From NCBI GenBank assembly GCA_030278955.1, contig JAOANR010000004.1, positions 51,525,459-51,589,458 on the forward strand: 64,000 bases of DNA, in the 5' to 3' direction. A model generated the notes under the pieces. It was not told the DNA's origin, searched no databases, and saw only the letters and a program-made list of their open reading frames with translations. The first letter of the stretch is position 1, and the number at the start of each line of letters is the position of its first letter. Below are positions 43,561 to 54,905 of this stretch, one piece after another. Made by a program: the position numbers and the translations under genes. The DNA comes from Hygrophila difformis. Taxonomy: Eukaryota > Streptophyta > Magnoliopsida > Lamiales > Acanthaceae.

Positions 43561-43752
43561 TTCAGTCAAACAATAATCAAACAATAATCAAACAATAATC
43601 GAACAATAATCAAACAATAATCAAACAACAAACGACGATCAACAATCGAACAATAATTCAATAACACAACATCGCAAATAGTAAACAAAAAGGACCATAA
43701 CTCTTCGCGCGAGAAAAGCCGAAGCACAACTTCGAGGACGAAGTTGATTCTT

Positions 43753-43765
43753 AAGGGGGGGAGAG
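43753..43765 (+). other. Polypurine tract of the Tekay-derived element
   Basis: AAGGGGGGGAGAG stands directly before the 3' LTR. Confidence 0.85.
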
Positions 43766-46700
43766 TGTAACACCCCAGATTTTTATCAACGTCCAAGGGA
43801 ATAAAAATTTATTCCGATCAATGTCGAAATATTTCCGAGAAGAAGAAAATAATTTATCACAATAAATTATTGCTCGGAAATAAAACGCCGATAGATTTAA
43901 ATTCAAAATGGAATAAAAGAGGGAAAGGAAGCCCGAAGACATTCCATGAATTGAGTAAAAATAATTGGAGTTAAGTTCATGAAGGAAAAGAATTTTAATT
44001 CCAAGAACCCGTGAAGTCGAAAGAAATTTAATGATACAAGTTATTACACGGGAATCAAAAGACGACGAATTGAAAGCCGACAAAACCAAGACCGACGGAT
44101 TTAAGATTTTAACATGAAGTTCATTTGAGTCGAGATAAACTTAAGATAAAAATTTATGACCCGAGAATGACCCGAAAAATCGAGCCCGAAAACGTAAGAA
44201 GATAGAAGTCCGAAAGAGAGGAGGAAAAGCACGACGGATCGCACGACACCGCCCGGACCGAAGCCCAGGCGTGTTCGGCGCGCTGTCGGCGCGGGGTTCC
44301 CTATATTAGCGCGCCAACCCCGCGCCGTGTCGGCAGACGCGTTTGTCGCGTTTTGGGTGGCGCGCACCCGGCGCGGACTTTGGCCGATTCGCGCGCCAAC
44401 CCCGCGCCAACGTCCTGACAGCAGCCATTGTCGCGTTTTGGCGACTTTCTTGCCATATTCCTTGACCCCAACGTGAGAATCTTGCTTGGTCACGGGGGAG
44501 GCATCTTTTGGACATCATTGGACGTCCATAACACTCCATTTTCAGTCATCAAACACCCCAAGCTCCTCCCAAACTCTCCAAAAACTCTCCCTAAGCCAAA
44601 CACCTTCCGGCGAACTTCCGGCGAACTTCCGGCAACCAAATCCTACCAAGGTAGTGTGGAGATCAAGGATTTGCAAGCATTGGATTGTTGGTAAGGTGTC
44701 AATCAAGTTTCTTTATTGTTTTAAGATCATAATCAACCTTCTAACTTACGGATCTTTACTTGCAAACACATTCGTAGCCAAAGGAGAAGAAGAACGTGTT
44801 GCGTAGATTCGTTCGTGGCGATTTTGGACAAATCGATCAACCTTAGAACGTTCAAGAACTCACTCTCTGTAAGTTGATAACTTACATATCAATACGGGTG
44901 GTTTGAAGACATCCGAAACATTGAATCTTAAACGAAACGTTAAAATCGAACCTAAAAACCCCAATCTACGTATTTTCTGAAATCCGAGCAAAACTCTTAC
45001 TTCGAGCGTTCAAACCTGAAAACTCAAAACTAAGATTTTGATCCTAAGATCTTAAGCTATATTGTGTAAAAATTTCAGAATTTTTCATCAAGTTTTGATA
45101 CCCCAAATCAAGTCGGACATATTCTGCGTTTTTAAGAATTTTCAAAATTGACAGATTTCATAACCGAACTTGATGAACTTATTTCTATCATTTCTAGTCC
45201 GAACCAATCTTCATGATCTAAACAAAAGTTATAGATCTATGAGTCTTGAATACCTCTGTAAAATTTCATGCATTTTCATCAAGTTTTGAAACCCCAAATC
45301 GAATCGGACATATTCTGCGTTTTAAAGAATTTTCAAAGGTTCACAGATTTCTTAACCGAACTTGATGAGCATATTTCTATCATTTCTAGTCCGATCCAAT
45401 CTTTGAGTTCTAAACAAAAGTTGCATATAATCATGTCTAGTATGTGCATATAAAATTTCAGAATTTTTGAAGCTCATTTGATATGTTAAAAAGTCAAATC
45501 TTTGAGATGTGTCAAACCTGAATCCTGACAGCATACTATTTGAGTAGAAAACTTGATTTTTGACATGCTTCCCATCGTTTTTACGAAAAACTCAAAACAT
45601 GAAAGTTGTTCATTGGGATGTTTTTGAGCTACTGTGAAAATTTCAGATCAATCGCCTAAGAAATGGATTTTTAAACTGAAAAGGCGTAAACTGTGACATC
45701 GATCGATTTTTGAAATCTTTTAAACAACGATCGAAATCTTGTGATACGATAAAGCTATATTTTTGAAAAATCCCGTTATACTAAAGTTGAAACAATATCG
45801 GTTACATAAAATCAGGGGGTGAGTGCTCTGCAGGGTGCCCTCCTAATTGTGCAATTTGTGCCAAAACGGCAATGACTATCACGCGCGAAAAATCAACAAA
45901 ACGGCATCTTATATTTTGCCTATCCTCTCGGGTGTATCCGTATGGGTTACTCGAGGCTCGACGGAGCGGTACTGGATATGGCATATTTGGTCACAAGAGA
46001 CCAACTGCCTACCCTCTCGAGTGTATCCGTATGGGTTACTCGAGGCTCGACGGAGTGGTACTGGGTATGGCGTATCGGCTGCGGCCGCCGGATCACCGGC
46101 TAGATGATATGTTACTTATGAAATTGGTTGAGGCCGCCGGATCACCGGCTAACTGTTACTATTGATATCTGCCGTTATTATTTTGGCCTATCCTCTCGAG
46201 TGTATCCGTATGGGTTACTCGAGGCTCGACGGAGTGGTACTGGATATGGCGTATTTGGTCACAAGAGACCAACTGCCTACCCTCTCGAGTGTATCCGTAT
46301 GGGTTACTCGAGGCTCGACGGAGTGGTACTGGGTATGGCGTATCGGCTGCGGCCGCCGGATCACCGGCTAGATGATATGTTACTTATGAAATTGGCTGAG
46401 GCCGCCGGATCACCGGCTATCTATTGTTGAGATGATGGCGTAACGGGAAATATATTAAAAAGCTCAGATTTTATGAAATTGGCTGCGGCCGCCGGATTGC
46501 CGGCTAAAATTTAAATATCGTTTTGATGGTGGCGTATCGGTGAAAATTTTTAAAGCTCAAGTTTTTATTTACATACTTACGGCATTAATCATGTTTTTAA
46601 ATCATGTCTTAAATAATTGCCCATGCTTAAGTTTTAAATTATGAAATTTAAATGTGTCTTTAAAGCATGCATTATCTTCGCATTCTTTTTAAAATGTTTT

Positions 46701-47166
46701 TATGCATGGCAAAGAGTTTTATCTTAATTACTAAAAATCTAACCCCTTTATTGTCATGTAAGGATTAACTTACTCAGTATTTTATAATACTGATAAAAAC
46801 CGTTGTTCATTTTTTTTTTCTGTTACAGAGTACGAAGCATGATCACTCATTGGGGGATCATTTTGAATACTTAGTTATTTACTTTACGTGACTTGCATGA
46901 ACGGGTCTGTTCAACCCGTGGTTTGGCCATGTCGGCCCTATATTTCAATTTCCGCTGCATACACTTTACTTCCGCTGCTATTTTATATATTCTCGCTGCA
47001 ACTCTGATGTAGTATTTTAAATTATCTATGAATGGGCTACTTGAATATTTTAAATCCTGAAAAACCATAGCCTTACATCTCTATAGTAAGCTCGGAGAAA
47101 CCGTGTCTTGCTAGAGAGGTGTGGCGGTGGCATCCCGGCCTGGGTTATCAAATCCGGGGTGTTACA
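43766..47166 (+). repeat. 3' LTR of the Tekay-derived element
   Basis: It has the same length as the 5' LTR, with an offset of 7,680 bp. The three differences seen are all C/T or G/A transitions. Confidence 0.95.
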
Positions 47167-47402
47167 GCCAAGTTAAAAAATTTTAGTATCTAGTACCATT
47201 AGGTTAAAAAAATTCTATTTTTAGTAAATTTATATGAATTTTATCATTTTTTTTTACCACTGGATCAATTATACTTATATCTTATTCAGGGAAAAAAATT
47301 ATATTTATATGTTGAACTTTTTAAAATTTTTAAGTTTTTCGTAACATTTTAATTTTTCCTTTAATCTTTTTTTTTTCTTTTGAACCTCTTATCAATTATA
47401 TT

Positions 47403-48050
47403 TTTCATCATTGGGTTTGAGTCTTTGTGTATGCAGAATTCTGCTTTGGGAGAGGTAACCCTTCAATGCCCGCCAGATCCTCGAATGTTTAATTTTGGGT
47501 CTAATATGGCATGGGGATACCCGGTACACGCCAAAAAAATATTTTTCGTCATCGGATTCGAATATTTGTATATGTAGAATTATGCTTTGGAAGAGGTAAC
47601 CATTCAATGCCTACCAGATATTTGAGGGATTAATCTTAGCCCAAAATTTATTCATTAAATAACACATTATCAATTCTTTTATTTATCTTTTTTAGGATGG
47701 AAAAAATCTATTTTATTTATTCTTTTATTTATCTTACTTAAAAAATCTTTTGGGATAAAAACAAAAAATATAGTTTTTAATTGATACAAAATAAAATCTA
47801 GTTTAAATAAAAAAATATTTATCTTATTTAATAAAATATGTTAGGATGAAAAATATAATTATTTTTTTGATGACAAAAAAATATAATTTTTTTGGCATCA
47901 CCCGCCAAAAACTAGTTTTTAATTTATTCGTGGGTATTCTCAAGCCATATTCGGCTAAGATTAATCCTTTGAGTATTTGTTGGGCATTAAAAGATTGCCT
48001 CTTCCAAAGCATAATTCTACATACACAAAAACTCAAACCCGATGATGAAA
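47403..48050. repeat. SINE-like copies in both orientations inside the foldback
   Basis: Plus-orientation copies at about 47408-47532 and 47545-47640 share GTATGCAGAATTCTGCTTTGG, TTCAATGCC(C/T) and GATACCCGGTACACGCCAAA with the SINE at 48935. A minus-orientation copy lies at about 48045-47930. Confidence 0.65.
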
Positions 48051-48345
48051 ATATAATTGATACAAGAATTTCAAAAGGAAAAAATTTTAAAAAAATATTA
48101 AAGGAAAAAAATTTAAAATATTACAAAAAACTTAAAATTAAAAATTTAAGATATAAAAAAAATTGGTGAACAAAATGTAAGTATAATTGATAATGGTACA
48201 AAAATGGTAAAATTCATATAAATATAATAAAAATAGAATTTTTTACCAAGTGGTACTAAATAATAAATTTTTTTAACTTGGTACTACTTAACAAATTGAA
48301 ACCTCCAAAATGGTACCAATAAATAATTTCTATTTAATTTTACCA

Positions 48346-48918
48346 ATAATAATTACTACTTATAGTAATTATTATTTATTTAATTTTAAAACTTATGTAT
48401 ATTATTACATATTTCTATTTAAATTAAAATTTTGTGATACAATGCGATGAACTTCTTGGTCGATATTTTTTCTTACTTCAGTTGTTGTCATTTACTAATT
48501 CTAAATTTTATTAAAATAAATTAAATATCAAATACGGAAAAATAATTTCTTCAACTAATATTGAGAAAGTCAATTTATTCATTTTAGTAACTGAGTGGAA
48601 ATAATATGTTCTTTCCAGCGTGGATAAGAGTGATGACAAAGTTTAAATTTTGAGCCACGTGTCCATCCAGAAGTAAGCAGGCCAATTTCTTTGTTGGCAA
48701 AAAAAGCAAAATAAAAACAAATTAGGCAATTGATTGCCAATTGGCCAAATGTATTAATTAAATTTAGGGATGCCAAAACCCAAAAAATAATGGATGTTTG
48801 GGTATCCTCCTAATTTGATTTAATGTCAAAATGACCGATCAAATAATTATCATTACAATTCTTAATTTAAAAAAAATTAATACTTATTTCGATTATGATT
48901 AATAGCGCTATATTATTT
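48346..48918. other. AT-rich spacer, no gene seen
   Basis: No domain, repeat end or RNA gene is seen. Confidence 0.5.
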
Positions 48919-48934
48919 AAATGTTTATTCAGTC

Positions 48935-49078
48935 GCAGCTTAAGCATATGTCTCGGATTCGATCCTTTGTGTATGCAGAATTCTGCTTTGGAAGAGGCAA
49001 TCCTTCAATGCCCACCAGATCATCGAGGGATTAGTCTTGAATCCAATGTGGTCTGAGATACCCGGTACACGCCAAAGA
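48935..49078 (+). mobile_element. tRNA-type SINE, 144 bp, TSD of 16 bp
   Basis: AAATGTTTATTCAGTC is duplicated exactly at 48919-48934 and 49079-49094. The insert has a box B-like GGATTCGATCC and ends GATACCCGGTACACGCCAAAG, as in plant Au-type SINEs. The 5' part with box A looks shortened. Confidence 0.85.
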
Positions 49079-49129
49079 AAATGTTTATTCAGTCAAATCG
49101 AAAAACAAAAATTTTAATTATATAAACTA

Positions 49130-49380
49130 CTCCCTCCGTCCCAGCTAATGTATCTGGTTTGATTTTTTAACACTGTTCATTGTTCAGCATTGACTAAATT
49201 TTTTTGTAAGTATTTATTCGAAAAAAAATAGTCGAGTTGGGTCTTGTTAGAATCGTATGCTCATGTAGTTTTAGAATATATATTTTATATAATTTTTCAT
49301 TGTATATATTTTGAGATATTAAGGAGTGCATTGGATTGTGTGCAGGAGTCAAACAATACAAGTTAAATGGGACGGGGGAG
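49130..49380. mobile_element. Stowaway-like MITE, copy 5, 251 bp
   Basis: CTCCCTCCGTCCCAGCTAAT at the left and AATGGGACGGGGGAG at the right, with TA outside both (49128-49129 and 49381-49382). The core has GGGTCTTGTTAGAATCGTATG and GTGCATTGGATTGTGTG. Confidence 0.85.
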
Positions 49381-49382
49381 TA

Positions 49383-50290
49383 TATATTTAATTGATAAAT
49401 AAACGGGACACCCGATATACGCAAAGAAAAATTATAAGTAAACGTTATTTATCGTTATAATATGTTATTCACTAATTAAACATTATTTTTTAGAAAGATG
49501 ATATTTTTCTTTCTCCAAATACACATTAATCGGATCGCAAAATGCAAATAACTATAATCAATATTAGTTATTTATATATTCTAGAGATCGGTTATACTTG
49601 AACTTCAAATTATAAATTGATGAATTATTGAAAAGGTTGTTGATTTAGGTTCCTAAATAATAATCCCCACTTGAATTAAAATTGCAATACTCGTACTTAT
49701 TTTAAGAACAGCAAACATGTTAGGTATAATCTTGATCACAGTTCAAATTATAAATTTTCTTTTTTAACACACATTCCACACAAATTGCACAAGAATAAAG
49801 TGGAGAGGAATAAAAGTTGAATGAACTTTAAACATTCAATTAAATAACTATTAGATTTAAAATGGTGATAAATTTTCAATAATACCCTTTATTTTTAGTT
49901 ATACTATACTAAATCAATCTTATTAATTACATTAGTAATTACATGAATTGTAATTTGTTATTTTCTTTATTTCCGGTGCCCCCATCTATTTGAGCCTCTC
50001 TAGTTTTTCTGATTATTTTAGTAATATTTTGTTGACGGCAAAACTAATGTCTATATTTAATATATTGTTCATATGTCCCAATCATCAGTTGCAATGCATT
50101 TATGTAACTTAAAGAATAAATGTTACACATATATGTAATAATATAAAATTTATCTTCAAAATGAAATGATTAAATTATTTTTGAATTTATTAATATATTT
50201 ACATAAATAAGATCGATGGAGTTAATAATAGAATAATAAAAGAAAAATACAAAAAAAATAATTTCAATTAAGTTGATCCATACAACCCGC
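49383..50290. other. AT-rich spacer, no gene seen
   Basis: Nothing coding or structured is evident. Confidence 0.5.
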
Positions 50291-50291
50291 A

Positions 50292-50535
50292 TGTTCCTTA
50301 ATACTTGTTACATTACTGCATTTCACGCAATGCAATGTAAGACACATTTCCAATCCTTAATAATTCAAATTGTATACAACTAGAAATTATAAAAATTCGA
50401 TATTTTAAGCCGACGTTATTAGACCAAACAAATAAATAAACAAAATCTTACTTGACTATATATTTCTTATTTATGTGCTAAAAAAATTGATTAAAATTAC
50501 ATAATACGTGACAAATTTTAAGGAACATAGGAGGG
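50292..50535. mobile_element. Worn Stowaway-like MITE, copy 6, reverse orientation
   Basis: The left end TGTTCCTTAATACTTGTTAC pairs with GACAAATTTTAAGGAACATAGGAGG at the right. The body has TTTCACGCAATGCAATG and AAAATCTTACTTGACTATAT, the family core reversed. Confidence 0.6.
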
Positions 50536-50562
50536 TACTTATTTAGCTTGACAACTTTCTTA

Positions 50563-50660
50563 AAGGTGTTTGGATACTTATGAATTAGATTATGTGATTA
50601 TTGTTTCTTAAAACAAAATAATCAGATAATCCTTTTTTATATATCTTATCCGAACACCTC
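50563..50660. mobile_element. Very short MITE, about 98 bp
   Basis: AGGTGTTTGGATA at the left and TATCCGAACACCT at the right are near-perfect inverted ends, and the interior is also partly self-complementary (TGATTATTGTTT...AAATAATCAG). The TSD is not certain. Confidence 0.5.
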
Positions 50661-51205
50661 ATTAAAAATATTACATTTTTAATCAAGTTCTTTTATTTCA
50701 AATATTTTTCTATGATAGTAATATTTTAAGTGGATCTTTAAAAGCTGTGAAAATTGTTATTAACTTAGATAATGTTTATCATTTCATACAATACTTATAA
50801 TAAAATAATTTTTAAAAAATAATAATGTGGAAAAACATTGATGGTAGTGACATTTGTACAATATATATATATATATATTGATGATATTGTTATATTCCGT
50901 ATAAAAAATTTCAGTGAAATAAGTATTTCAGTAAGAATTATACAAGCCCCATTCCCTTCAAATGGCCCGTCCAGTTGGGAATTTGGGCTTGAACCCTATA
51001 CAAGCCCACGTATAAATAATACCATAACATTCATCTGGCCCAGCCCAACAACAATGGGTTTCATCCTAGCATTGGATTATTTGTTTTTGCGCCAATATGC
51101 ACCATCCAATATGTAGGAGTATGTTAGTTAGTTAGTTATTGTGTCCCACAATATACATAAACACGTTTTACACAGAATACGCGTATGCGTATATTAAATT
51201 AAATA
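50661..51205. other. Spacer, no gene seen
   Basis: A short (TA)n run lies at about 50860-50878. A GC-richer patch at 50940-51075 has no recognisable product. Confidence 0.4.
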
Positions 51206-51387
51206 GTTCATCCGTTTTCAGAAAACTTGTGAAAGAAAAAATTATAAAAATTTGATATTCTAAAACTATATAACTGGATGGATTCAATAATATTTCACTT
51301 GATTATATTTTATATTATATGACTGCGTTAAAAAATAGAATTAAAACTATGTTCAAATGTTCCAATTTTACGAAACGGAGGAGGATA
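51206..51387. mobile_element. Worn Stowaway-like MITE, copy 7
   Basis: TTCATCCGTTTTCAGAAAAC at the left and TTTTACGAAACGGAGGAGGA at the right are inverted. The interior keeps traces of the family core. Confidence 0.5.
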
Positions 51388-52230
51388 TTAATAGAACTCG
51401 TGGGCACAAGTCTATACTAATTGTATGTAGATTATACTTATTCTTGTATAAAATATACTAGTATTTGATAATCAGGGGTGTGCATTGGCGGACACAATTA
51501 GGGGCGAGGGGGTCGGCCGCCCCCTGGAGGTCGACGTTCGCTATTAAATTTTTATATAATTGTCTCAATTTTGTCTATTTGTTTTGGCTTATTTTTACAT
51601 ATAAGTTTTTTTTTTCAAATTTTATTTTCTTTATTTTATTTTTGTTTGTTTGGGTATTTATCAACTATAACAAAAGAGCTGTAAGTCAAAATTCAAATTT
51701 ATTTTAACGTAGGTATAAGGTCACTTCTATAAAAATCAAAAGTTTTAGGAGTGCATCAATATCTAAAATAAACATAATCAACTTTTTAACTAATTTTGTT
51801 AATATAATCAATTTTAATGCTTATCTAAACAATTATTTGGGCTACTTTTGTTGTTGGGTTTTAGCTATTGTAAACTTCTTTTTAATCAACTTGAACATGC
51901 AGCTTCAGGTTCATTTGCTCTTTATTTTCATTAATATATTAATAAAATAATACTATAAAATAAAAGAAACATTGGGTTATAGGAAGTTATGAACATGGTA
52001 TCTAGTTGATTATCTAAACCAATTAAATACTATGATTTTGTTAATATTGTTTTTCATTTTTAAAATATTTACGTAAAAGTTTTAAATGAATTTTTTTATA
52101 ACAATTTCATAATATGAACCGTATGTTACGGTTATTGCTACTAATATATTAAAAATAAAATAAAAATATCGATAATGAAATTTTGATATAATATTATATT
52201 TATTATTTTATCTATTGCGAAAAAATTATA
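51388..52230. other. AT-rich spacer, no gene seen
   Basis: A short GC-rich segment at 51476-51540 (GGGGCGAGGGGGTCGGCCGCC) looks like a transposon scrap but has no ends I can place. Confidence 0.35.
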
Positions 52231-52470
52231 CTTCCTCCCTTCTTTTTTAATTGCCCCATTCCAATCACTGTTTTCAACTAGCTGACTTTGGAACTTCATT
52301 TGGTTAGGTTAGAGAATGATTTTGAAGGTAAGTCTATTATAGTTTGTAATCTCTATTTCCATTATTACTTTACCATTTTTTATTTAGGCTTGTAACGAAT
52401 CATATAAAATCATCCAAAGTCAGCTATTTGAAAACAGTGATTGAAATGGAACAATTAAAAAAGAACGGAG
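52231..52470. mobile_element. MITE with about 60-bp inverted repeats
   Basis: Left arm 52231-52291 and the reverse complement of 52411-52470 share TTCTTTTTTAATTG, CAATCACTGTTTTCAA and TAGCTGACTTTGGA with few mismatches. Its transcript would fold into a long hairpin. The outer right end (AACGGAGA) has lost the usual GGGAG. Confidence 0.75.
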
Positions 52471-53142
52471 ACCGCCCTCCCAATCCCAACAATCTGCGTC
52501 CGCCACTGGGGGTGTGGTGGAGTGATCGGGTTCTTACATTCTTAAAAATATGGGTCAGTTGGAGGTGCCTGCAAGCCCGCAAAAAAGAATTAATCATTAA
52601 TTGTTGCTTAAATCCTTGAAAATAATTAGGCATTAGTAGTATTGGTCACGGTGGTAAAACAACTATTCCCCTGCAATCTGCAACGTGTCTGTCTGTCAAC
52701 ATCCATCAATTGGAGATCCAACATCTTCATCATCATCATCATCATCATCATCCTTCAATTCAATTCATCCATAATTATTTATTTGGATTTCCTTTCTTCA
52801 AAAATCTCCTACATCACTACAAGTATATATAGTATATCCCATCGATCTGATGATCTCCACTGGATAATCGAGGAAGCTAATAACCAGAAGCAGCAAGAGT
52901 TAAAATTAAAACCCTAATATTGATTCAAATTCAATATTAGGCTATGCATGAAATTGGCGCTTATTTAAAATTAAGATACTACTATGTAATACTACTATTA
53001 TTGGTCGTCTCTGATCTAATTAAGTGATAATGATGGTCAAGTTCAAATTCAATTCATACTCTAACTCTCACTCTCACGTTCAGTCTGTATCAGCTGTAAG
53101 TTTAGATCCCCACCAAATCTCATCCAAACTAGCACCTCACAT
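52471..53142. other. Spacer with (TCA)n microsatellite
   Basis: A (TCA)n run is at about 52727-52752. No gene is seen. Confidence 0.4.
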
Positions 53143-53159
53143 CTAAGGACATTAGCAAG

Positions 53160-53397
53160 TTTTTTTCTTGCATCACACCCAATCGAGGCTAGGAAAGGGG
53201 AATAATAAAAAACATAAGAGAAAATAAAGGGACAAATCTAGAGGCGAGGAAACCAAGTTCCTACCGCATCCGCCCGAAGAAAAGGGATCACGGAGTCGGG
53301 AGAAAAAGCCCACGTAGTGAAGAAGTGGACATCGTCGGCTCCCAATTTAGCAAGGCAATCGGCGACGGAGTTTCCTTCCCTCAGCCGGTGTTCAAAG
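53160..53397 (-). mobile_element. 5'-truncated LINE, antisense, TSD of 17 bp or more
   Basis: CTAAGGACATTAGCAAG is duplicated at 53143-53159 and 53398-53414. On the minus strand the insert begins within an L1-type RNase H (HRLREGNSVADCLAKLGA, then HFFTTWAF) and ends in an A-run (T-run at about 53160-53166). Only the last 60 or so codons and the 3' UTR remain. Confidence 0.85.
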
Positions 53398-53414
53398 CTA
53401 AGGACATTAGCAAG

Positions 53415-54035
53415 TTTGATCACAGATTCTTATTTTCATTTATATATATAAAATATATTTACAAAACTTGTCACAAAGGTTTTTTTAAAAAAAAGGAAAA
53501 AACCACATGGGAATGGCGTTTTCTGATATGATATTATGATTGGTAATGGAGCTTAGGATACAGCAGCCTGCAGAGCCATGTCGGCAATAATTACTTATTA
53601 CTATCAGACAACGAATCCTCCTCCCACTCCAATTAACCAATCAACAAATATCAATCTGCATACCCTGCTGCTCCTCACCAACACCTGCTGTATTGTTTGT
53701 TTAAGTTCTTTAAGACTCTTGTTGAAACATTGGTATCAGTATCACCAATAATAGTATTTCGGACAATTCAACAAGGGGTTCAAGTTGCAGCACCACGGGC
53801 CAAAGCTTAATCACCGTGCTCAGTAAATTATAACCCCTAATTACTTAATTAACACCATGTTATTGCTCAGTAAATAAAAATTTATGCGTCATTAAGAAGA
53901 CAAACAAAAAAAAAAAAAAAAGAAAAGAAAAGAGTTAATTGTAGATCACTACCATACAGGCAAATAAACGAACTGGAAATCACAAGAACCACTGGCCGCA
54001 GCTGTACATGAATACATATACCTATTGACTATGAA
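53415..54035. other. 3' flank of the zinc-finger gene
   Basis: This is AT-rich with an A-run at 53907-53923. No other gene is seen. Confidence 0.4.
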
Positions 54036-54557
54036 CTAAAGTTTCAGATTCAAATCGACCATGGTATTCGGCTCCGGAGTAATAATCTCTTTCTTCTCCG
54101 TTTCGGCCGGCTGCAGCCGCGGATCATATCGGAAACTTCCTGGCCAAACAAGGTCGGCAGCTGCTTCCTCCACCTCCTCGTGAGGAAGCCACGTGAATCC
54201 TCTGTTCTCCAAACTACTGAATTTTACAGTGGTCGAGCTTCCTCCCGGTTTGCGCACGAACGAATGAGGCTGCAGTCCCAGAGATCGGCCGGCGAACATG
54301 GAGGAGGCACCGACGTCCAGATTGACGGCAGACGATCTCACAACGCGCTCTCTTTTGTGGGCGTTTTGGTGGCCTCCGAGTGCTTGTGAGCTCCAGAATT
54401 TCCTCCTACAGAAGTTACATGAGAAAACCCTGCCTGAAGATCTTGGCCCTTGAATCTTGAATGAACGGCTGGGATTGTATCCCCCAAGGCTTAAATCTAA
54501 CCATTCTTCTTGGTTAGTAGTATTACTACTGGTAGTGTTGCTTTCTTTGCTATCCAT
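54036..54557 (-). CDS. Single C2H2 zinc-finger repressor with EAR motifs, 173 aa
   Basis: It is one exon with the ATG at 54557, preceded by a TATA box. The single finger is C47-x2-C50-x12-H63-x3-H67 and contains the plant-specific QALGGH core (SSQALGGHQNAH), which contacts DNA. A basic KRER patch follows. The C-terminus is DLNLKL (168-173), a DLNxxL-type EAR motif that recruits TOPLESS co-repressors. A second LxLxL motif, LDLSL (20-24), lies near the N-terminus. This makes it a nuclear transcriptional repressor of the C1-1i-type group (ZFP/KNUCKLES-like proteins, often developmental). Which member it is cannot be told from this sequence alone. There is no sign of damage. Confidence 0.92.
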   Translation of the reverse strand: MDSKESNTTSSNTTNQEEWLDLSLGGYNPSRSFKIQGPRSSGRVFSCNFCRRKFWSSQALGGHQNAHKRERVVRSSAVNLDVGASSMFAGRSLGLQPHSFVRKPGGSSTTVKFSSLENRGFTWLPHEEVEEAAADLVWPGSFRYDPRLQPAETEKKEIITPEPNTMVDLNLKL

Positions 54558-54622
54558 ATTATAAGTACTACTATATTTTTGGTTGTTTTTTGAGAATAAT
54601 TATAGTAGTACTCAATCGTAGG

Positions 54623-54637
54623 TATATTTATATATAG
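54623..54637 (-). promoter_or_regulatory. TATA box of the zinc-finger gene
   Basis: The minus strand reads CTATATATAAATATAC about 65-80 bp upstream of the ATG. Confidence 0.6.
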
Positions 54638-54639
54638 GG

Positions 54640-54874
54640 GCCGGGTGGAATTGTGTAGTAAAAAGGAATGAATAATGAATGAAGAGAAAATGAGTACAAA
54701 TGATGTGATAGTGACACTATTTGTTTTAATTTTGATGTGTACCCACTTTGTGGTGCATGTTGGGTATCTGAAGGGACATTTGATTATGTTATCTTTTTGA
54801 TTTGTTGCCATTGTCAAGCTGCAGAACTCATGGTGTTTGTTACTTATATTTTTATTTTTATTTTATGGCTATAC

Positions 54875-54905
<31 letters not shown>

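Larger units (their letters stand above)
36086..47166 (+). mobile_element. Non-autonomous Tekay/chromovirus-derived LTR retrotransposon, 11,081 bp, TSD GCCAA
   Basis: GCCAA is duplicated at 36081-36085 and 47167-47171. LTRs of 3,401 bp (TGTAACACCCC...GGGGTGTTACA) enclose an initiator-Met primer site, a short coiled-coil ORF, a large antisense gene, an integrase-tail/chromodomain fragment and a polypurine tract. Protease, RT, RNase H and the integrase core are absent, so it must be mobilised by another element. The near-identical LTRs show that it moved recently in this reduced form. Confidence 0.93.
36037..48345. mobile_element. Foldback element with long inverted arms, split by the Tekay-derived element
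   Basis: Left-arm pieces 36037-36085 and 47172-47640 read, in reverse complement, like 47930-48345. Shared blocks are TTATTTATTGGTACCATTTTG, GTTAAAAAAATT, AAATTCTATTTTTA, TATATGAATTTTA and a SINE-like stretch GTATGCAGAATT(C/A)TGCTTTGG. Without the insert the element is about 1.2 kb with arms of roughly 450 bp. No convincing TSD was found; it could be a Mutator-like foldback. Confidence 0.65.
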
